Numbered from the stretch's first letter, positions 11,402 to 24,600 are shown. The stretch is DNA of 64,000 nucleotides from Dallia pectoralis (GCA_029465975.1 CM055758.1:11016345-11080344), one strand, 5' to 3'. Notes: generated by a model from the sequence alone, not told the origin. Numbers and translations are program-made.

Positions 11402-11945
11402 TGTCATGTCTTGGCATGACAGGATAGCCGTGAGATCCAACTCCCTCTCCCCTTTGTTTGGCGCACGGACACTTGCTCACCTAAGTTCAGAGCTCGGCCA
11501 CAGCAGCTGCCGTAGGAGAAGAGCACCCTGCAAGTCCAGCACTGCTCCACTGTCTTGTGGTCGGTTCTGGAGAAGCATGTTCTGTTGGCCCACAGAGTTT
11601 ACGCGTCATATTGTTTTTGGACTTGCCCCTACTCCCACTCTCGGCTGCCGGAGTCCTGCCGATGGAGCCGCTCCTTTGAGGGGGGGTACTCTCACGTCTT
11701 GGCACAGCAGGATGGCCGCGCCCATGAAATCTAATGCCCTCTCTACCTTCGTTTGGCGCGCAGACACTTCTTTCATTATTTTCACCAATTTTCCTAATCA
11801 CTCCATATCTAAGTTCCTCCTTTCCCCGTGTTTCGCTTCGCTTCTGTCCTGTCTTGTTTAGTGTTCTTTTGTTATAGTTGACATTTTTATTAATAAATGT
11901 CCTTCGTACCCCTTGCGTTTGTGTCCGAATCCCCAAACTGTGTCA
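11402..11945 (+). mobile_element. Internally deleted Gypsy-type retroelement with 5-bp target duplication
   Basis: The element begins TGTCATGTCTTGGCA at 11402 and ends GTGTCA at 11945, flanked on both sides by CATGT (11397-11401 and 11946-11950). A short 5' LTR piece (about 11402-11480) is joined to about 200 bp of internal 3' sequence, then the polypurine tract TTGAGGGGGGGTAC and a nearly complete 3' LTR from 11690. The two LTR starts share the GTCTTGGCA motif, GGATAGCCG/GGATGGCCG and TTTGGCGC. No coding sequence remains. The AATAAA lies near 11893. Confidence 0.75.
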
Positions 11946-12014
11946 CATGTATACATACCGTGTATATAAAAATGTCAGGTTATTGTGATGTGAAATTTTT
12001 TTGACAAAGATAAA

Positions 12015-12470
12015 TCATGTCAGAACTTTTTCCATCTTTAATGTGACCTCTATACGTGAACAATTCATTTGAAAAACAAACTGAAATCTTTGAGGGAGAA
12101 AAATATTTCTGAACATGCAAATTCTTGTGACATGGTTGCGACAACTGATAGCATTGACTGTCAATCTAAATTGAATGTGGTCAAAGCTGTCCAAAAGATC
12201 GTAGCAGATGTACATTTTCGGTAATCCCACAAAACACTTCATGATGATGGAGGTTAGTGCTACAGGGCGGTGGTCAATCAAACAGGTGATGGAAGGTTCC
12301 TTTGGTACTGGAATGACAGTGTTCTGTTTGAAGCAGGTGGTGACTGCAGACTGTCTCAGGATAAGGTTGAATATATCGAGGTGACTACCTTCCCTAACTT
12401 GTCTGCACACCCCCTGAGGACACGGCCCGAAACACCATCTGGTCCTGGTGACTTCCGAGGTTTCACTCAT
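12015..12470 (-). pseudogene. Non-LTR retrotransposon reverse transcriptase fragment
   Basis: The reverse-strand translation contains IFNLILRQSAVTTCFKQNTV, IPVPKEPSITCLIDHRPVAL and TSIIMKCF. These correspond to the N-terminal fingers of LINE reverse transcriptases of fish (consensus-like IIPVPKK, DYRPVALTSIIMKCFE). The DSFDHIQF stretch matches the usual D-LDPLQFAYR. The catalytic palm, including the YxDD box, is absent. Downstream sequence has decayed, so this is a dead 5'-truncated or broken copy. Confidence 0.7.
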
Positions 12471-12475
12471 TGAAA

Positions 12476-15400
12476 CACTCTTCTCATGTCAGCTGTGTTT
12501 AGGGACAGAGTGCTGTCACCTCGTTATTCGGCTAGCCTTACAGATGGAACAGATCCCAAAGCAATTTACAGTTTTGGATTTAAGTCAATTAGGAAATAAC
12601 TTTTAACTTTTATGTCTGAGTTAACTATCATGGCTGTGTACCTCCCACCTTTGTCTAGAAAGGTGTATTCAATGAATCGACTTAATATCATCCTTTACAA
12701 CATGGCATTTTAGGAAAATTGTAATTTGGATTGAAAAATAGAACTGTCTGTATAACGGATTAGTGAATTTAATATAACTTGAACTAGATGATTACAAGCC
12801 GACTTTGACAAATTTAAAAGATCAGAAATTCAACTCTGATTGATTATATACAAATGAATATGAGAAATAAAGCTCTCTGCACGCCCGGGATCAATGCAGA
12901 TTTCTATGTATTATGAGCTTTCTGTTATCTGACCTTTATAATAAGATTTGGTATATCGTGATTATGAGGGTCGGATGACCAAGTTATACTTATGATGTGT
13001 ATTATTCAATAACAATCTGCATTTTTTAATCTGTGGTGCCTATTCAAACTACACAAATCTGCAAGAATCTCCTCATGTTTGTTACAGAAGTTACTTGTAA
13101 ACACACAATCACAAAAATATCTCGATCAACTCACCTTTTGTGGCTCCAGTTTTTGGCCCTAGAAATGAGCCAAAGTCAAAGTTTGTACAATACCTTTTTA
13201 AAAACACTTCCAACTTGAAACAACACATTTTTTAAGTAAATTGTTGTGGAAATGCTGACGGTTTCTTTTCCAACGTCTCTTCATAAAGTGCAAATAGTAA
13301 ATACATGGAACTGCAGCTGTAGCCAATTGAAGTGCATCTTGTAAATTATATTTTACCATAGAAGCAAGTTGGAGGGGTTGTGCATATTGAATATCCATAC
13401 CGCACGTGTTGGTGTTGTGTTAGCATAATATTGGCTTTATCTGTGTGATAGAGTTTAGGGTTTGTATTGCATATTCGGTGTCACGGTCAGTGGATCTCGG
13501 GATTTTCCCTATTTCCTGGGGGTCAAATTGACCTCTCTGTCATGAACCATCCCTCTGTCCCTGTCAATTCTACACCCTTGGAGTTCTGCATCAGGTGGAA
13601 AACTCAGAGATCCATGTGGGTGAAACCCAATAAAATCCGCTGCCAGGTTAGATAAAAACAATCCTTCTGCGGGTCTGTGCGGTTCAGACTAACCTCACTG
13701 TAAGTCGACAGTTTTAAATCAAGTAAGCTAGATCTACCTGTCCTGATTTCCTCTCTCTTCTGCGATTAGTCACATTTAATGACTTTACATACACTAAACA
13801 TTTCTTTAAAATGATTGGCAACCTTAATATTGGGACACAATGAACTTGATTGATTGATTTAAGGAATTCAAACTATATAAAAACATCTCAAACGTCCAAA
13901 ACATTAGGAAGATTTCCACCACTTCGCCATAAACGGTCTTCAGATCTTTGAGATCTTTCTGTATGCATTTTATTTATTATGAGGAACACCTCATTAATAA
14001 ACAAACAATACCATAACTTGTCTCCTCTTCTTCCTGTGTCGAACTTAAACAAAATGGTGTTAGCTGGTCAGGGGCGGATTAAAGGATAGCAAAATGATCC
14101 GGCCCAGTGAGCGGCAACTCAGCCCACTGACCAAATACAGTAAGGAATATCAGCCCACAGGTGGTCCAGATCTGTTAGCCAGAACACCAGTACTACAGTA
14201 CTGCAGGTGTCTAGTCAATGCAACTCAATGCAACGGATTTATATGGGGCATATTTCAGGCTTTTGAGGGGCACATCCATGAGATTTTCCTTCAGTCAGAT
14301 ACAATTGTGGTAGTTGGCAATGACACTGAAGGGATTACACAGCCAGTCAAGTTTGGTGGACCTGCAGTCATTGTCAGACAAGTAGGAGAACTGCTTGAAA
14401 TGTATGAAAGGGAGGTCTGGTGGCCCTCTGCATCAGATGTGGCCTTTGTAGCCTCTAATAACACTGACAGAAATTGCCCATAGCTCAATCAACAAATTGT
14501 AACCACCACTACACTTTTTCTGGGGAAACGTGGAAATTTCAGAAGATGCTTTTGATGCAATTCGGTGACACGTGTACGAAATGCACAAGGTGACAGCAAT
14601 GAAGGATACACAGCTAATCTGTTTTGAAAAAGCTCCTCTCAAATTCATAGGTTTGGGGTTGGGGGGTGTCCGGGGTTTGATGCCACACTAAACAATTTAT
14701 AAAATGTGCGTGCCTCGAGAACAGAGCACTTGATACTGAGGGAGTTTGGCACCGATATACAAATGAGTGAAAGTTAAACCAGGTGTGGATTTGTGTGGTT
14801 GTAGGGCTCTTCTGAGAGTCCAATCGTAGCACGAGGCTCAACAAACACTCACGCCCATGCCTTTAGTGACTGCAGAATCATCCAATTGGGCGCTTTGCCT
14901 TTGCTCCATGTGGGTGACGTCAGAATCCCTGGTTTTTGTTTTAACTTCAAATCAAATTACTGATAATAGTTTAATATTAATAATAACTTCAAAATCTGAA
15001 TTACAACCCTATTTCACACAGTGAGTGATATAGTGGCCCGGACTCAATACAGTTGAATCACTGCGTCATTCAAAACATCATGTAACTCGAGACCTGCCTG
15101 GCAAAGCCTGGGCATTATGATCAACTGCGTTCTGGTTAATCCTACATTCTGCGAGGATCACTGCAGCAGGGGAAATCAGCTCGTCAGGCATTGGGCATTG
15201 GCTCTTTGGACTTAAATGGCTCCAAGTAGGGCTTTGGTTGACCCAACAGTGGCTTTCAGATTTTGATCTTTTGATGACTTATATGGAAAATGTCTGCTTT
15301 CTTACCCATAGAGGAGCAACGTTTGGCATCGAGTCATACATGCTTGGGTTGGTTTCATGTATGTTTGAAACCTCTCTGCACAAGGTGTTGTTAAGATGTT

Positions 15401-15645
15401 TCCTATACATTTGCAGTCTTTCTGTTTTGAGTCCTTAAGCCAACAAATTAAAGCAGTTTTGTAATATTTTCTTTCCTCCCGATATTGCTGGTAGACCATA
15501 ATGCTGGTTAATTACAGAGGATGCACTTGCCACACTAAATAATGTAGCCCTCTGTAGACTTTACTTTCACAAAAGTGTTCATTTGCTAAGATCAGAGATG
15601 TCCTATTTATCGGTGACCATGGGTTACGGCATTCTGATAGAAACA
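12476..15645. other. Intergenic with one unassigned 129-codon frame
   Basis: The open frame 14094-14483 (+) contains RTPVLQYCRCLVNATQCNGF and FGGPAVIVRQVGELLEMYER but matches no family I recognise. Its start lies in GGGGCGGATTAAAG...CGGCCCAGTG, which looks like the GGGGCGGACT/CGGCCC motif of degraded fish hAT-type repeats. It could be repeat-derived or chance. Nothing else is supported. Confidence 0.4.
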
Positions 15646-15649
15646 AAAG

Positions 15650-16795
15650 ATATTAGAGCTGAACATATGTGGCATGTAGATATCAGAGCTGAAGGTATAT
15701 GACCAGTAGATATCAGAGCTGAAGGTATATGACCATTAGATATCAGAGCTGAAGGTATATGACCAGTAGATATCAGAGCTGAAGGTATATGACCAGTAGA
15801 TATCAGAGCTGAAGGTATATGACCAGTAGATATCAGAGCTGAAGGTATATGACCTGTAGATATCAGAGCTGAGGGTATATGACCAGTAGATATCAGAGCT
15901 GAAGGTATATGACCAGTAGATATCAGAGCTGAAGGTATATGACCAGTAGATATCAGAGCTGAAGGTATATGACCTGTAGATATCAGAGCTGAAGGTATAT
16001 GACCAGTAGATATCAGAGCTGAAGGTATATGACCATTAGATATCAGAGCTGAAGGTATATGACTATTAGATATCAGAGCTGAAGGTATATGACCTGTAGA
16101 TATCAGAGCTGAAGGTATATGACCAGTAGATATCTGAGCTGAAGGTATATGACCTGTAGATATCAGAGCTGAAGGTATATGACCAGTAGATATCAGAGCT
16201 GAAGGTATATGACCAGTAGATATCAGAGCTGAAGGTATATGACCTGTAGATATCAGAGCTGAAGGTATTTGACCATTAGATATCAGAGCTGAAGGTATAT
16301 GACCATTAGATATCAGAGCTGAAGGTATATGACTATTAGATATCAGAGCTGAAGGTATATGACCTGTAGATATCAGAGCTGAAGGTATATGACCAGTAGA
16401 TATCTGAGCTGAAGGTATATGACCTGTAGATATCAGAGCTGAAGGTATATGACCAGTAGATATCAGAGCTGAAGGTATATGACCTGTAGATATCAGAGCT
16501 GAAGGTATTTGACCATTAGATATCAGAGCTGAAGGTATATGACCATTAGATATCAGAGCTGAAGGTATATGACTATTAGATATCAGAGCTGAAGGTATAT
16601 GACCTGTAGATATCAGAGCTGAAGGTATATGACCAGTAGATATCTGAGCTGAAGGTATATGACCAGTAGATATCAGAGCTGAAGGTATATGACCAGTAGA
16701 TATCAGAGCTGAAGGTATATGACCAGTAGATATCAGAGCTGAAGGTGTGACCAGTAGAGATCAGAGCTGAAGGTATGACCTGTAGATATCTGAGA
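15650..16795. repeat. 30-bp satellite array, about 37 copies, with higher-order repeat
   Basis: The unit contains GATATCAGAGCTGAAGGTAT followed by ATGACC and a variable CAGTA/TGTA/ATTA. Marked variants (TATTTGACC, GACTATT, TATCTGAGCT) recur in the same order at about 16261-16500 and 16501-16740, giving an 8-unit, 240-bp higher-order period; a similar series without the first marker precedes it from about 16030. Copies decay after 16740 into GTGATCACT-containing degenerate units up to about 16910. Confidence 0.95.
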
Positions 16796-16914
16796 TGAAA
16801 GTGAATGGACAGTAAATATCACAGGTGAAAGTGATCACTATCGATGTCAGACGTGAAAATGTAAACAATGTCACAGATGAAGATTTACAGCCAACAGATG
16901 TCCGAGGTAAAGGT

Positions 16915-17626
16915 GCAATCCACTTTAGCTTGAAGAAATATTCACGCCTAAATATATATTTTTGAATATATTTGCCAATGGTCTTCGGTTACAGCATATC
17001 CTGAAGCAATGACAAACAGCATTGAATCATCTGCAACAGTGGCAGTACATCAGGGAGGGAAGCTCCCTATTGGCTAAAAGAGCCCGCTGACATTATATGA
17101 TTGGTCCCCTGATGAGAAAATGATGCCGGATAGCCTGTAGCCGCAATTCATCACTTTTAAAATCACCACTCAATGTGTTGTTTCATGGACTGTCATAAAT
17201 CAAGTTCCTTTCTGCAGTTGCACTTCTGGAGACACAACCGACTGCCAAGCGGCGACAGTTTCTCCTATTATTTTCCTTCTCTGCCCGGATCTGCATATCG
17301 ACTGATGGGCTGTGCTCGCAGGTTAATTAAATGTGAAAAGTAAGTCAAGGAACACGGTATTGAGCTGCTCCGGGGTGGACAAACAGTGAGACGGGGAGGG
17401 AGCGAGAACGGCGAGAGAGGTGTCGCTGTTGGCGGTACGCCGGGCGATCAATGGCGCATGGCGAGGGAATATCTGTCAACACGGTGCCCAGCGGAAGGAT
17501 TAAAGAGCGCCGCTCGGACACGGAGCAGGTCAATGGAAAATGTTCTCCCTGCATCCCTAATGAGACACACGGACTCATGTGTCCAGGTTCGCAGAGCGAG
17601 AGAGAGAGAGAGAGAGAGAGAAGGTT

Positions 17627-17668
<42 letters not shown>

Positions 17669-18885
17669 GTGGGGGTCATCTTGTTTGTGTGTTGTTTGGC
17701 TTCTATAGCTCTATATGCAGTGAGACATTAATTAACTCAAGTGTACTTGACCTTTGAGCTGGGGTTGAGAGCAGTTGTGTGGTTGCGTTGTGTCTATATC
17801 CACTAACAGAAAACACGTAGCTGGTTAAGAAGAGACAGCTCCCTCATCCACCCATCGGATGGGATACGGCTCAAGGTGCTGTGAAGGACTTGTGTGCACT
17901 TGTAAAGGTGGATGTTGTGTTTATAATGAAATAGTGGAGTAAGTGGAGAAAACAGCTCTGTCACTTAAGCACCAATATAGACACTCCTAGAACTACACTG
18001 CTGCACTAATCAAGACCCGTTGCCTCACACGTTCCACGGGCCACTTTCTTCAATTGCTATTATTAGGTCTATTCCAAATGGACGATTATCTAACTAACTA
18101 AATGGCTCATTTATTAACGACTGGGTATTTTTGCCCTGTGAATTCTCCACTGAGCTCAATATTTTAGTCCTACACCGGGCATAATCTGTGTCTGCCAAAC
18201 CAGTCCTGTGTGTTTAGTCGCATTCAACTCGAGCTTTTTCGGTGAAGGCTTTGCCTGCCCGGTCTGCAGTTCTCTAGTAATTAGCCAGCACATAAATATG
18301 AAATGCAGAGCGGAGTACTGGAAGATACACAAGCAGTTATGGAGAAAGTGCACCCAACACAGAAACACAAATACACAATCATGTATAATCACAATGCCAA
18401 TGTGCACTTCTGCTGTAGCTTCTCATTGACTATCATAAAAGGTTTTCAGGTTTTCACTCTGTATTTGGGAAGCAATTATAAAACATATTTTGACAAGAGT
18501 ATAATTACATTTAGATAAATTACAAAAGTGTGTGTGTATTTCTGCTTGCATGTATGTTCATGTATGTATGTAATGTTATGAGTCCTTTAATATGTTGTGA
18601 TTTTAGCACTAAGGCAAATGAGCAAGGCTCTTAAGATAAAAAAAATGGGGGCCAAAATCTATTCACACAACAAGCATAGACAAATAAGGTAGCCCTGTTC
18701 ATTTGTACACACTTGGCTATTTATACGACACACGAGGAAACACAACTGAGAGGCAGGGTTTGATGCTCCACTGTGATGGGAGATGTGATGACCAATAAAT
18801 GCTCTGAACCTCAGATGACCCCAAAAACTCTGTGTTATTGGGCCAAGTGTGATAGGAACACAGAATTCCCTTTACTTAGGATGTC
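16915..18885. other. Intergenic, locally GC-rich, no gene recognised
   Basis: The segment 17220-17560 is unusually rich in CpG for the window (for example GGCGGTACGCCGGGCGATCA) and directly precedes a GA microsatellite. It could be a CpG island or promoter, but no adjoining exon is recognised. Confidence 0.4.
17599..17667. repeat. (GA)n microsatellite
   Basis: Two AG-dinucleotide runs separated by AAGGTTGA. The arginine-glutamate rich short frames across it are artefacts. Confidence 0.98.
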
Positions 18886-18887
18886 AT

Positions 18888-19220
18888 TGTCACAATATCC
18901 CGGTGAGGTTTGAGAGCAAGGACGGAGTCAGGTCCAGGTTCTGCCAGCGCAAATACTATACTCTTTTTATTTGTCTTCAACACTAAATCATAGATGTACC
19001 CACTTGTACATGAGGAAATAATGAAAGGTGCGTTGTTGCGCATACAATAAACTTCACAAAGGAAGCTGAGAATACACAAATAAAAACCACTCACTAAACA
19101 AGAATGATACGTAACAATTCCACACAAAGACACGCCCAAACACAGTGAACTTATATAATCTACTAATGAGGGAATGGACACCAGGTGTGCGTAATAACGG
19201 GACAAGACAATTATGTGACA
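18888..19220 (-). mobile_element. Gypsy-type LTR, reverse orientation
   Basis: Read on the - strand it begins TGTCACATAATTG at 19220 and ends GATATTGTGACA at 18888, 333 bp with TG...CA ends. A TATATAAG box (plus-strand CTTATATA near 19151) and AATAAA near 18970 lie in the correct order. It sits immediately 3' of the integrase C-terminal remnant at 19260-19745, consistent with the 3' LTR of one element. Confidence 0.75.
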
Positions 19221-19259
19221 GGGAGGGAACGGTGGAGCTAGAAGACAGGTGAAGACGAC

Positions 19260-19745
19260 CGCTGAAGCCTGCCCGCAGGTGGCGCTAGACTGTCTTTGGA
19301 GGGAGCTGTAACTGTACTCCCTTCTGCAGCGCGTCGACACCGGCCCTGAGGCTGACCCGGAGACGACGAGGAGGTCGCTCAGGGCGCCGACGATGGAACT
19401 CCAGAAGGAGGGTCGGATCCAGCACATCCCTTGCTGGCACCCATTATCACTCCTCCGGGCCGTACCCCTCCCGCTCCAACGCTCCACCAGATACTGGAGG
19501 CCACCTTAATGTCCAGGGGGGCATCCAGCACCCTACACACAATGTGTTAATTCGTTAGTCAGGTGGCAGCTGCAACGTTCACCTCGTTCACCCTCCCCAG
19601 GACTTTTAACGGCCCCACAAACCGTGGACCCAGCTTCTGGCAGGGCAGGCGGAGGAGGAGGTTCCCGGGTTGAGAGGCGGGGTCATCTTGGGGAGGTGGT
19701 CATTGTCATAGTGCCATTAAAGGCCGGAAGGACTGAGGCTTTCTG
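19260..19745 (-). pseudogene. Gypsy pol C-terminus (integrase end and chromodomain) remnant
   Basis: On the - strand the piece near 19640-19560 reads LLLRLPCQKLGPRFVGPLKV followed by LGRVNEV, the conserved C-terminal integrase block of vertebrate Gypsy elements. Farther on (about 19465-19370) one frame gives GYGPEE, two consecutive stop codons, then WVPARDVLDPTLLLEFHRRR, the chromodomain end. Stops and frameshifts between the blocks show the copy is dead. The RNase H and catalytic integrase parts are absent upstream. Confidence 0.75.
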
Positions 19746-19749
19746 TTAA

Positions 19750-20555
19750 AAGACCTAGGGTCTGACAAAATGTAACCTTCAATTATTTTTTGCAGGAAAT
19801 TAGCTGTTCTACCTAACAACAGGCACATGACATAAAGATAATATCAGTTATTCAAGACATGCATGCATGAACAATTCGACGTGATCCCATATACCGGTAT
19901 ATAAAAAAACATCAGGGCCATTATCTTTCTTGTACACAATGGAGCTATCAGAATATTACATGCTTGATCGAACATCAATACAATCTTCCTATGCGTTCAC
20001 TTATCTTCCATTGTGCTGTAAAATCGACCTGTGACCCAGACCACAATGCCATTCGGCAACGAGTCGATAGCTCCTAAGAAAAGACACAGACGCATGTCAA
20101 GTATGCACAGCGTGAGATACAGTCAATATGTATCCACTCATCTAGTCCATTTGTAATGCCCATCATGAATATTAATTCAATTGTGAGTCTTCAATCGTTA
20201 AATGATCACTATGTTGGGTAGGAATTACACAGAAACAATAAGGACATCAGACCGAATGAAAAAACGGAATATGCCCAGATTTATGGATGTCAGATGACTG
20301 GGAGTAAACGCACAATCGTCTTTGTAAATCAATTTTAACACTCAACATAGACTGTTCTCAAGGTATAAACAACCAACAGGCAATCATGATGAAGGCATGA
20401 ATAAAAGGACACAGGTAACTAAGCACCCCAGTTGTGTGATAGTGGATGACGAAGAAGAGGAAGAGGCTGAATGACTGGATTTAGATGAAGGAGACTAAGT
20501 TAAGGAGGAACAATTATTTCTACTTACATTTGTTACGCTGTGTTTGACCATGCTC
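19750..20555. other. Intergenic, no feature seen
   Basis: AT-rich sequence with no credible open frame, RNA gene or transposon motif. Confidence 0.5.
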
Positions 20556-20557
20556 GT

Positions 20558-20850
20558 TTATCCTATTGGGGTGTGGAACAGGACTAAGAGAACAACCTCA
20601 CCTGTGCTATTTCACTGTTGCTTTACCCTATTGGGATGTGGATCTGGACTAAGAGAACAACCTAACCTGTGCTATTTCACTGTTGCTTTACCCTATTGGG
20701 GTGTGGAACTGGACTAAGAGAACAACCTAACCTGAGCTATTTTACTGTTGCTTTACCCTATTGGGGTGTGGAACTGGACTAAGAGAACAACCTAACCTGA
20801 GCTATTTCACTGTTGCTTTACCCTATTGGGGTGTGGAACTGGACTAATAT
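20558..20850. repeat. 65-bp tandem repeat, about 4.5 copies
   Basis: The unit contains CTATTTCACTGTTGCTTTAC, then CCTATTGGGGTGTGGAAC and GGACTAAGAGAACAACCTAA. Starts occur every 65 bp (20607, 20672, 20737, 20802). The last copy breaks down after GGACTAATATTACAAT. Confidence 0.95.
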
Positions 20851-21017
20851 TACAATCTGGCTATTGTGTTGGCCATTCTTTTTTTCTGTGCTCTGAATCT
20901 GTATGCATTTACACACAGGACAGTAAAGGAAAGGTACAAAATACATTTTCTATAAAATAGGCTTTTTCTTCATTATGTAAAATTGAGAGAGAATCAGTTG
21001 ATGTAAGTAAACCATGC

Positions 21018-21413
21018 GTGATTACTGATGTCCAAGTGCTAGCCATTGTAAACACAATTACTGATGTCCAAGTGCTAGCCATTGTAAACACAATTACTGA
21101 TGTCCAAGTGCTAGCCATTGTAAACACAATTACTGATGTCCAAGTGCTAGCCATTGTAAACACGATTACTGATGTCCAAGTGCTAGCCATTGTAAACACG
21201 ATTACTGATGTCCAAGTGCTAGCCATTGTAAACACGATTACTGATGTCCAAGTGCTAGCCATTGTAAACATGATTACTTATGTCCAAGTGCTAGCCATTG
21301 TAAACATGATTACTTATGTCCAAGTGCTAGCCATTGTAAACACGATTACTGATGTACAAGTGCTAGCAATTGTAAACATGATTACTGATGTCCAAGTGCT
21401 AGCCATTGTAAAC
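21018..21413. repeat. 36-bp minisatellite, 11 copies
   Basis: The unit contains TGTCCAAGTGCTAGCCATTG followed by TAAACAC and GATTACTGA. The forward frame reads ITDVQVLAIVNT per unit and the reverse MASTWTSVIVFT; both are open only because the unit is 36 bp. Variants (ACACAATT, ACACGATT, ACATGATT) are grouped in blocks, showing local duplication of neighbouring units. Confidence 0.95.
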
Positions 21414-21524
21414 ATGACTGAAGCAGAATGTATTTTTCATGACTAAAATCCTATGGCTGTCATTATGGTCTCATTTTATTTAATGCTTTTGTGTGACTTT
21501 TGAAGGAAATGTGACATTTATATT

Positions 21525-21650
21525 AGATTAGATTCAATGTTATTGTCATTGGACAAAACAAGTACAGTACAAAGAAATGCAGTTTGCATCCAACCAGAAG
21601 TGCAAAAGAGCAGTGCAAAAAGATATGTAGTACAGTGTAAGGATGTGCAA
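21525..21650. repeat. Teleost interspersed repeat fragment
   Basis: ATTAGATTCAATGTTATTGTCATTGG followed by GTACAAAGAAATGCAGTTTG and CATCCAACCAGAAGTGCAA resembles a retroposon motif I recognise as common in fish genomes. I cannot assign its family precisely. Confidence 0.4.
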
Positions 21651-21654
21651 TTGA

Positions 21655-24600
21655 CATGGACAAGTGTGCATGTATTCAGTTCTACAATGTACCAATTTGC
21701 CCACGTTCCGATGTATGGTGTAGCAAATGTTCTGTTGTGAGAAGGTTGGGGTTTGGTCCTTATGGTGTGGGTTTCGTGAAGTGTGTTTACAGTTTTGGTA
21801 ATGTGTAGTGCACCTCAAGGAAATGTGTTAGCTGCTGTGAAAAACAACAATACAATGGTAATGCTTTGGCATTTGGGTTTACGATGTGTGACACAAAATG
21901 TAATGGCAGGTTTTGTGTTCGTTTGATATTTTTGCGTTCCTTTTTGAGAGATTGCGCATTATTTTACAAACAAATTATTATAAAGGTTGCCAGATGTAAA
22001 ATTAAAAGTAATGCATAACAAGTCGTATACCAAATCAGGAAGATCATTTAGTTTTTCTCTTATGGTTCACAAAAATGAATTGTTATGAAAGTACAGCGGT
22101 TTGTCAGACCTGGTATGAAATATTTGATTCTGTCATGTTCTCCTGAGGTAGTTGTAGTGATTGAACTATTATGACCACAGTAGTCTCCTAACATTTCTCA
22201 ATGTTATTTCTGCCTCAGTAACCTTAAGGTGGTTTCGTAAAAAGGTCTTCAGTGTTTTGGATGTGTGGGGTTAGCCATGAGGCCAAATGGCTACTGTCCA
22301 CAACTGACCTGCTATGAGCTCTGCTCTCTGTCCACTTGCCTGCATGTAACAATATCAGATGTTAGTGGACATTGTAACTAACTATACTGGCCACATGTTG
22401 TCATTTATGGTTAAATACTCCCACCTACTGGTTAGTTACGGTATTGTTCATTAAGCCTGGGTCCGGCTGGGATCGCTGTAGTGAGTTTGCTCCAACCGCA
22501 ATAGAAGGAAAAAAATGCACTTACGTTTGTCAAACCATCTGACCGCACGTCCTTCTAAATGGTTTTCTTTTTATCTTCGTAACCAATCAGACATGTACAA
22601 AATAAATGTGCCCCTGCACGTCTTTATGCGTTGTGTCTGTATGCCTGTGTGTCACTTTAATTCTGTGTTTTCTTCTCTATTCATTTCATCATTCTGATCA
22701 GGGAAACCAAGTCTATGCAAATTTACTACCAGATAAAAAGAAAAGTAATTCGGCAGCCGCGCCGTATATAGTGAAAGTGGGAAGTTGTACTAACTCAAAC
22801 ATGACCTGGAGGCAGATCTGCCCTGAAGGATTAGGTTTAAGTTCCACAATCCGCCCGCCTCATTTAGTTTGCATTTAGTTAGTGTCTTGAGGGCTGATCT
22901 GCCCAGAAGACATGTTTCCAAAAGTGAAACTCGAATGTGTTATACAGTGAGGCACTAATGACCAGACCCTAATGAGAGCACTATGGAGGGAGTGTAGAGT
23001 GCCATTTGGGAAGCTGATTCAGGTCTTCAGGTTAGCCTTATCTGGACTGGGACATGTTATGCAACTTAATAAGCGCAAGCGAATACATGTTCTATATGTT
23101 CTACGTCTAACTTTTCATTAAACACCAATCGGATGCTCTGAATCTCATATTCATTAAGCTTAGTTTAATTAAGATCATGACATTTGTGTTTGCAGAAAAA
23201 GGAGAGGAGTGGGTTTGTTAGGTTTCCAATCCACAGATGTCTGATGGATTGGACAATGTGTTTGTATTTGAGAGAAATAAATCTAATCCTGATTACCACG
23301 TGTGTGGAGACAATCTCCTCAGATGAAAAATGTTTGTGTTTGTATGTATGGAGAGGAAACTAATCCTGATAAACATGTGTGTGAATACAATCTCCTCAGA
23401 TTAAACGCTTTAGTGTTTTTTCTTTATGCGTTTGGATGCACATGTTTTGCCAAATGCAACACATTAATTTATGGTATATAGAACAAACATAAATAACACA
23501 CCAAAATACAATAACTTCAAAATATAATTTTAATTAATGCAACTACTAACTCAGCAGCTGGTCACTACTCCTTCATCCGAATGACACTGAACATATCATG
23601 ACACGCTCAATTCCCACATCAATTCCATTTCCAAAGAGCGGTGTGGCTTTACGAAAATGTCAATGAGGATTTATTATCCTGATTGTCAATTCGCAAGATG
23701 GGCCACAGATTTGATTCCAATTGGATTTGATGAAATTTGGAAGGGGTAAAAGAAAGCCAAGAAGAATGATGTTCAACTGGTTAGCAGACAGTTCTTTTAT
23801 TTTGAAGTAATACAAAAACTTTGACAAAGACGTAGTTTGCCAGGACCTCTGGTGTTGTTTCTTTCCTAAACAAACTCTGACAATCCCAGAATGTGTTTTT
23901 TTTGTGGAATATGGTGTTTAGGCTGAACAGATAATTATTGTAGCCTGAAAAATGTCCAATTTGATTTAACTAATTGAAATAATGTACTTGGGGCCTTTTC
24001 TGTTTGAATTTATTTAGTGTTTCAATTCCACAGGCTTTAAAATCGACGCATTTTCAGGGTGAGATTGAATGTTTCCACAGTACAGCTAAATTCCTCTCAT
24101 TTGAGGGCATTTTCATATCTGTTCTTTTGTTAAGAAATGACAATATGTTATGTATCTCGTCCCCTCATTTGAGAAGTTAGAAGTATTGTTGTGAAGTCAA
24201 AGGAAGACACACAAAGGCAGAGACATAATTTCTGTGTTTAGTGTCCCTGTGGGGTGGTGGCGACAACCATATTCTCAAAAACACAGTGGGAATGGTTGAA
24301 AAACCCAAACGTAAAGGCAAACTGCTGAGGAAGCTGCGTCTTTGTCTTGCAGAGGTGTGTGTGGCGTAGCTTTGATATATTTCTCCTCTTGCAGTTCCTT
24401 TGTCGCCGGGAATGAAAGGGAAGATTGAAATGGATCTCTGACGAACAGTTTCGTTTTCAATGCTCATAAGATATTCCAGGGGTACCAGTGATGGTGGAAA
24501 TTGTGTTTTTGAAAAGAAAGTGATACTGCTTTTTTCCTCTTTCAACAATTCTCACCCAATTACTGGTTCAATGTATATTATTTCTTTTAGCGTAATATTA

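Noticed and set aside
14094..14483. 129-codon open frame as a host gene
   Set aside because: No domain recognised, and its start overlaps a repeat-like GGGGCGG/CGGCCC motif; left as unassigned.
15650..16795. CRISPR-like array
   Set aside because: The repeats are contiguous 30-bp units without unique spacers, in a vertebrate-type genome.
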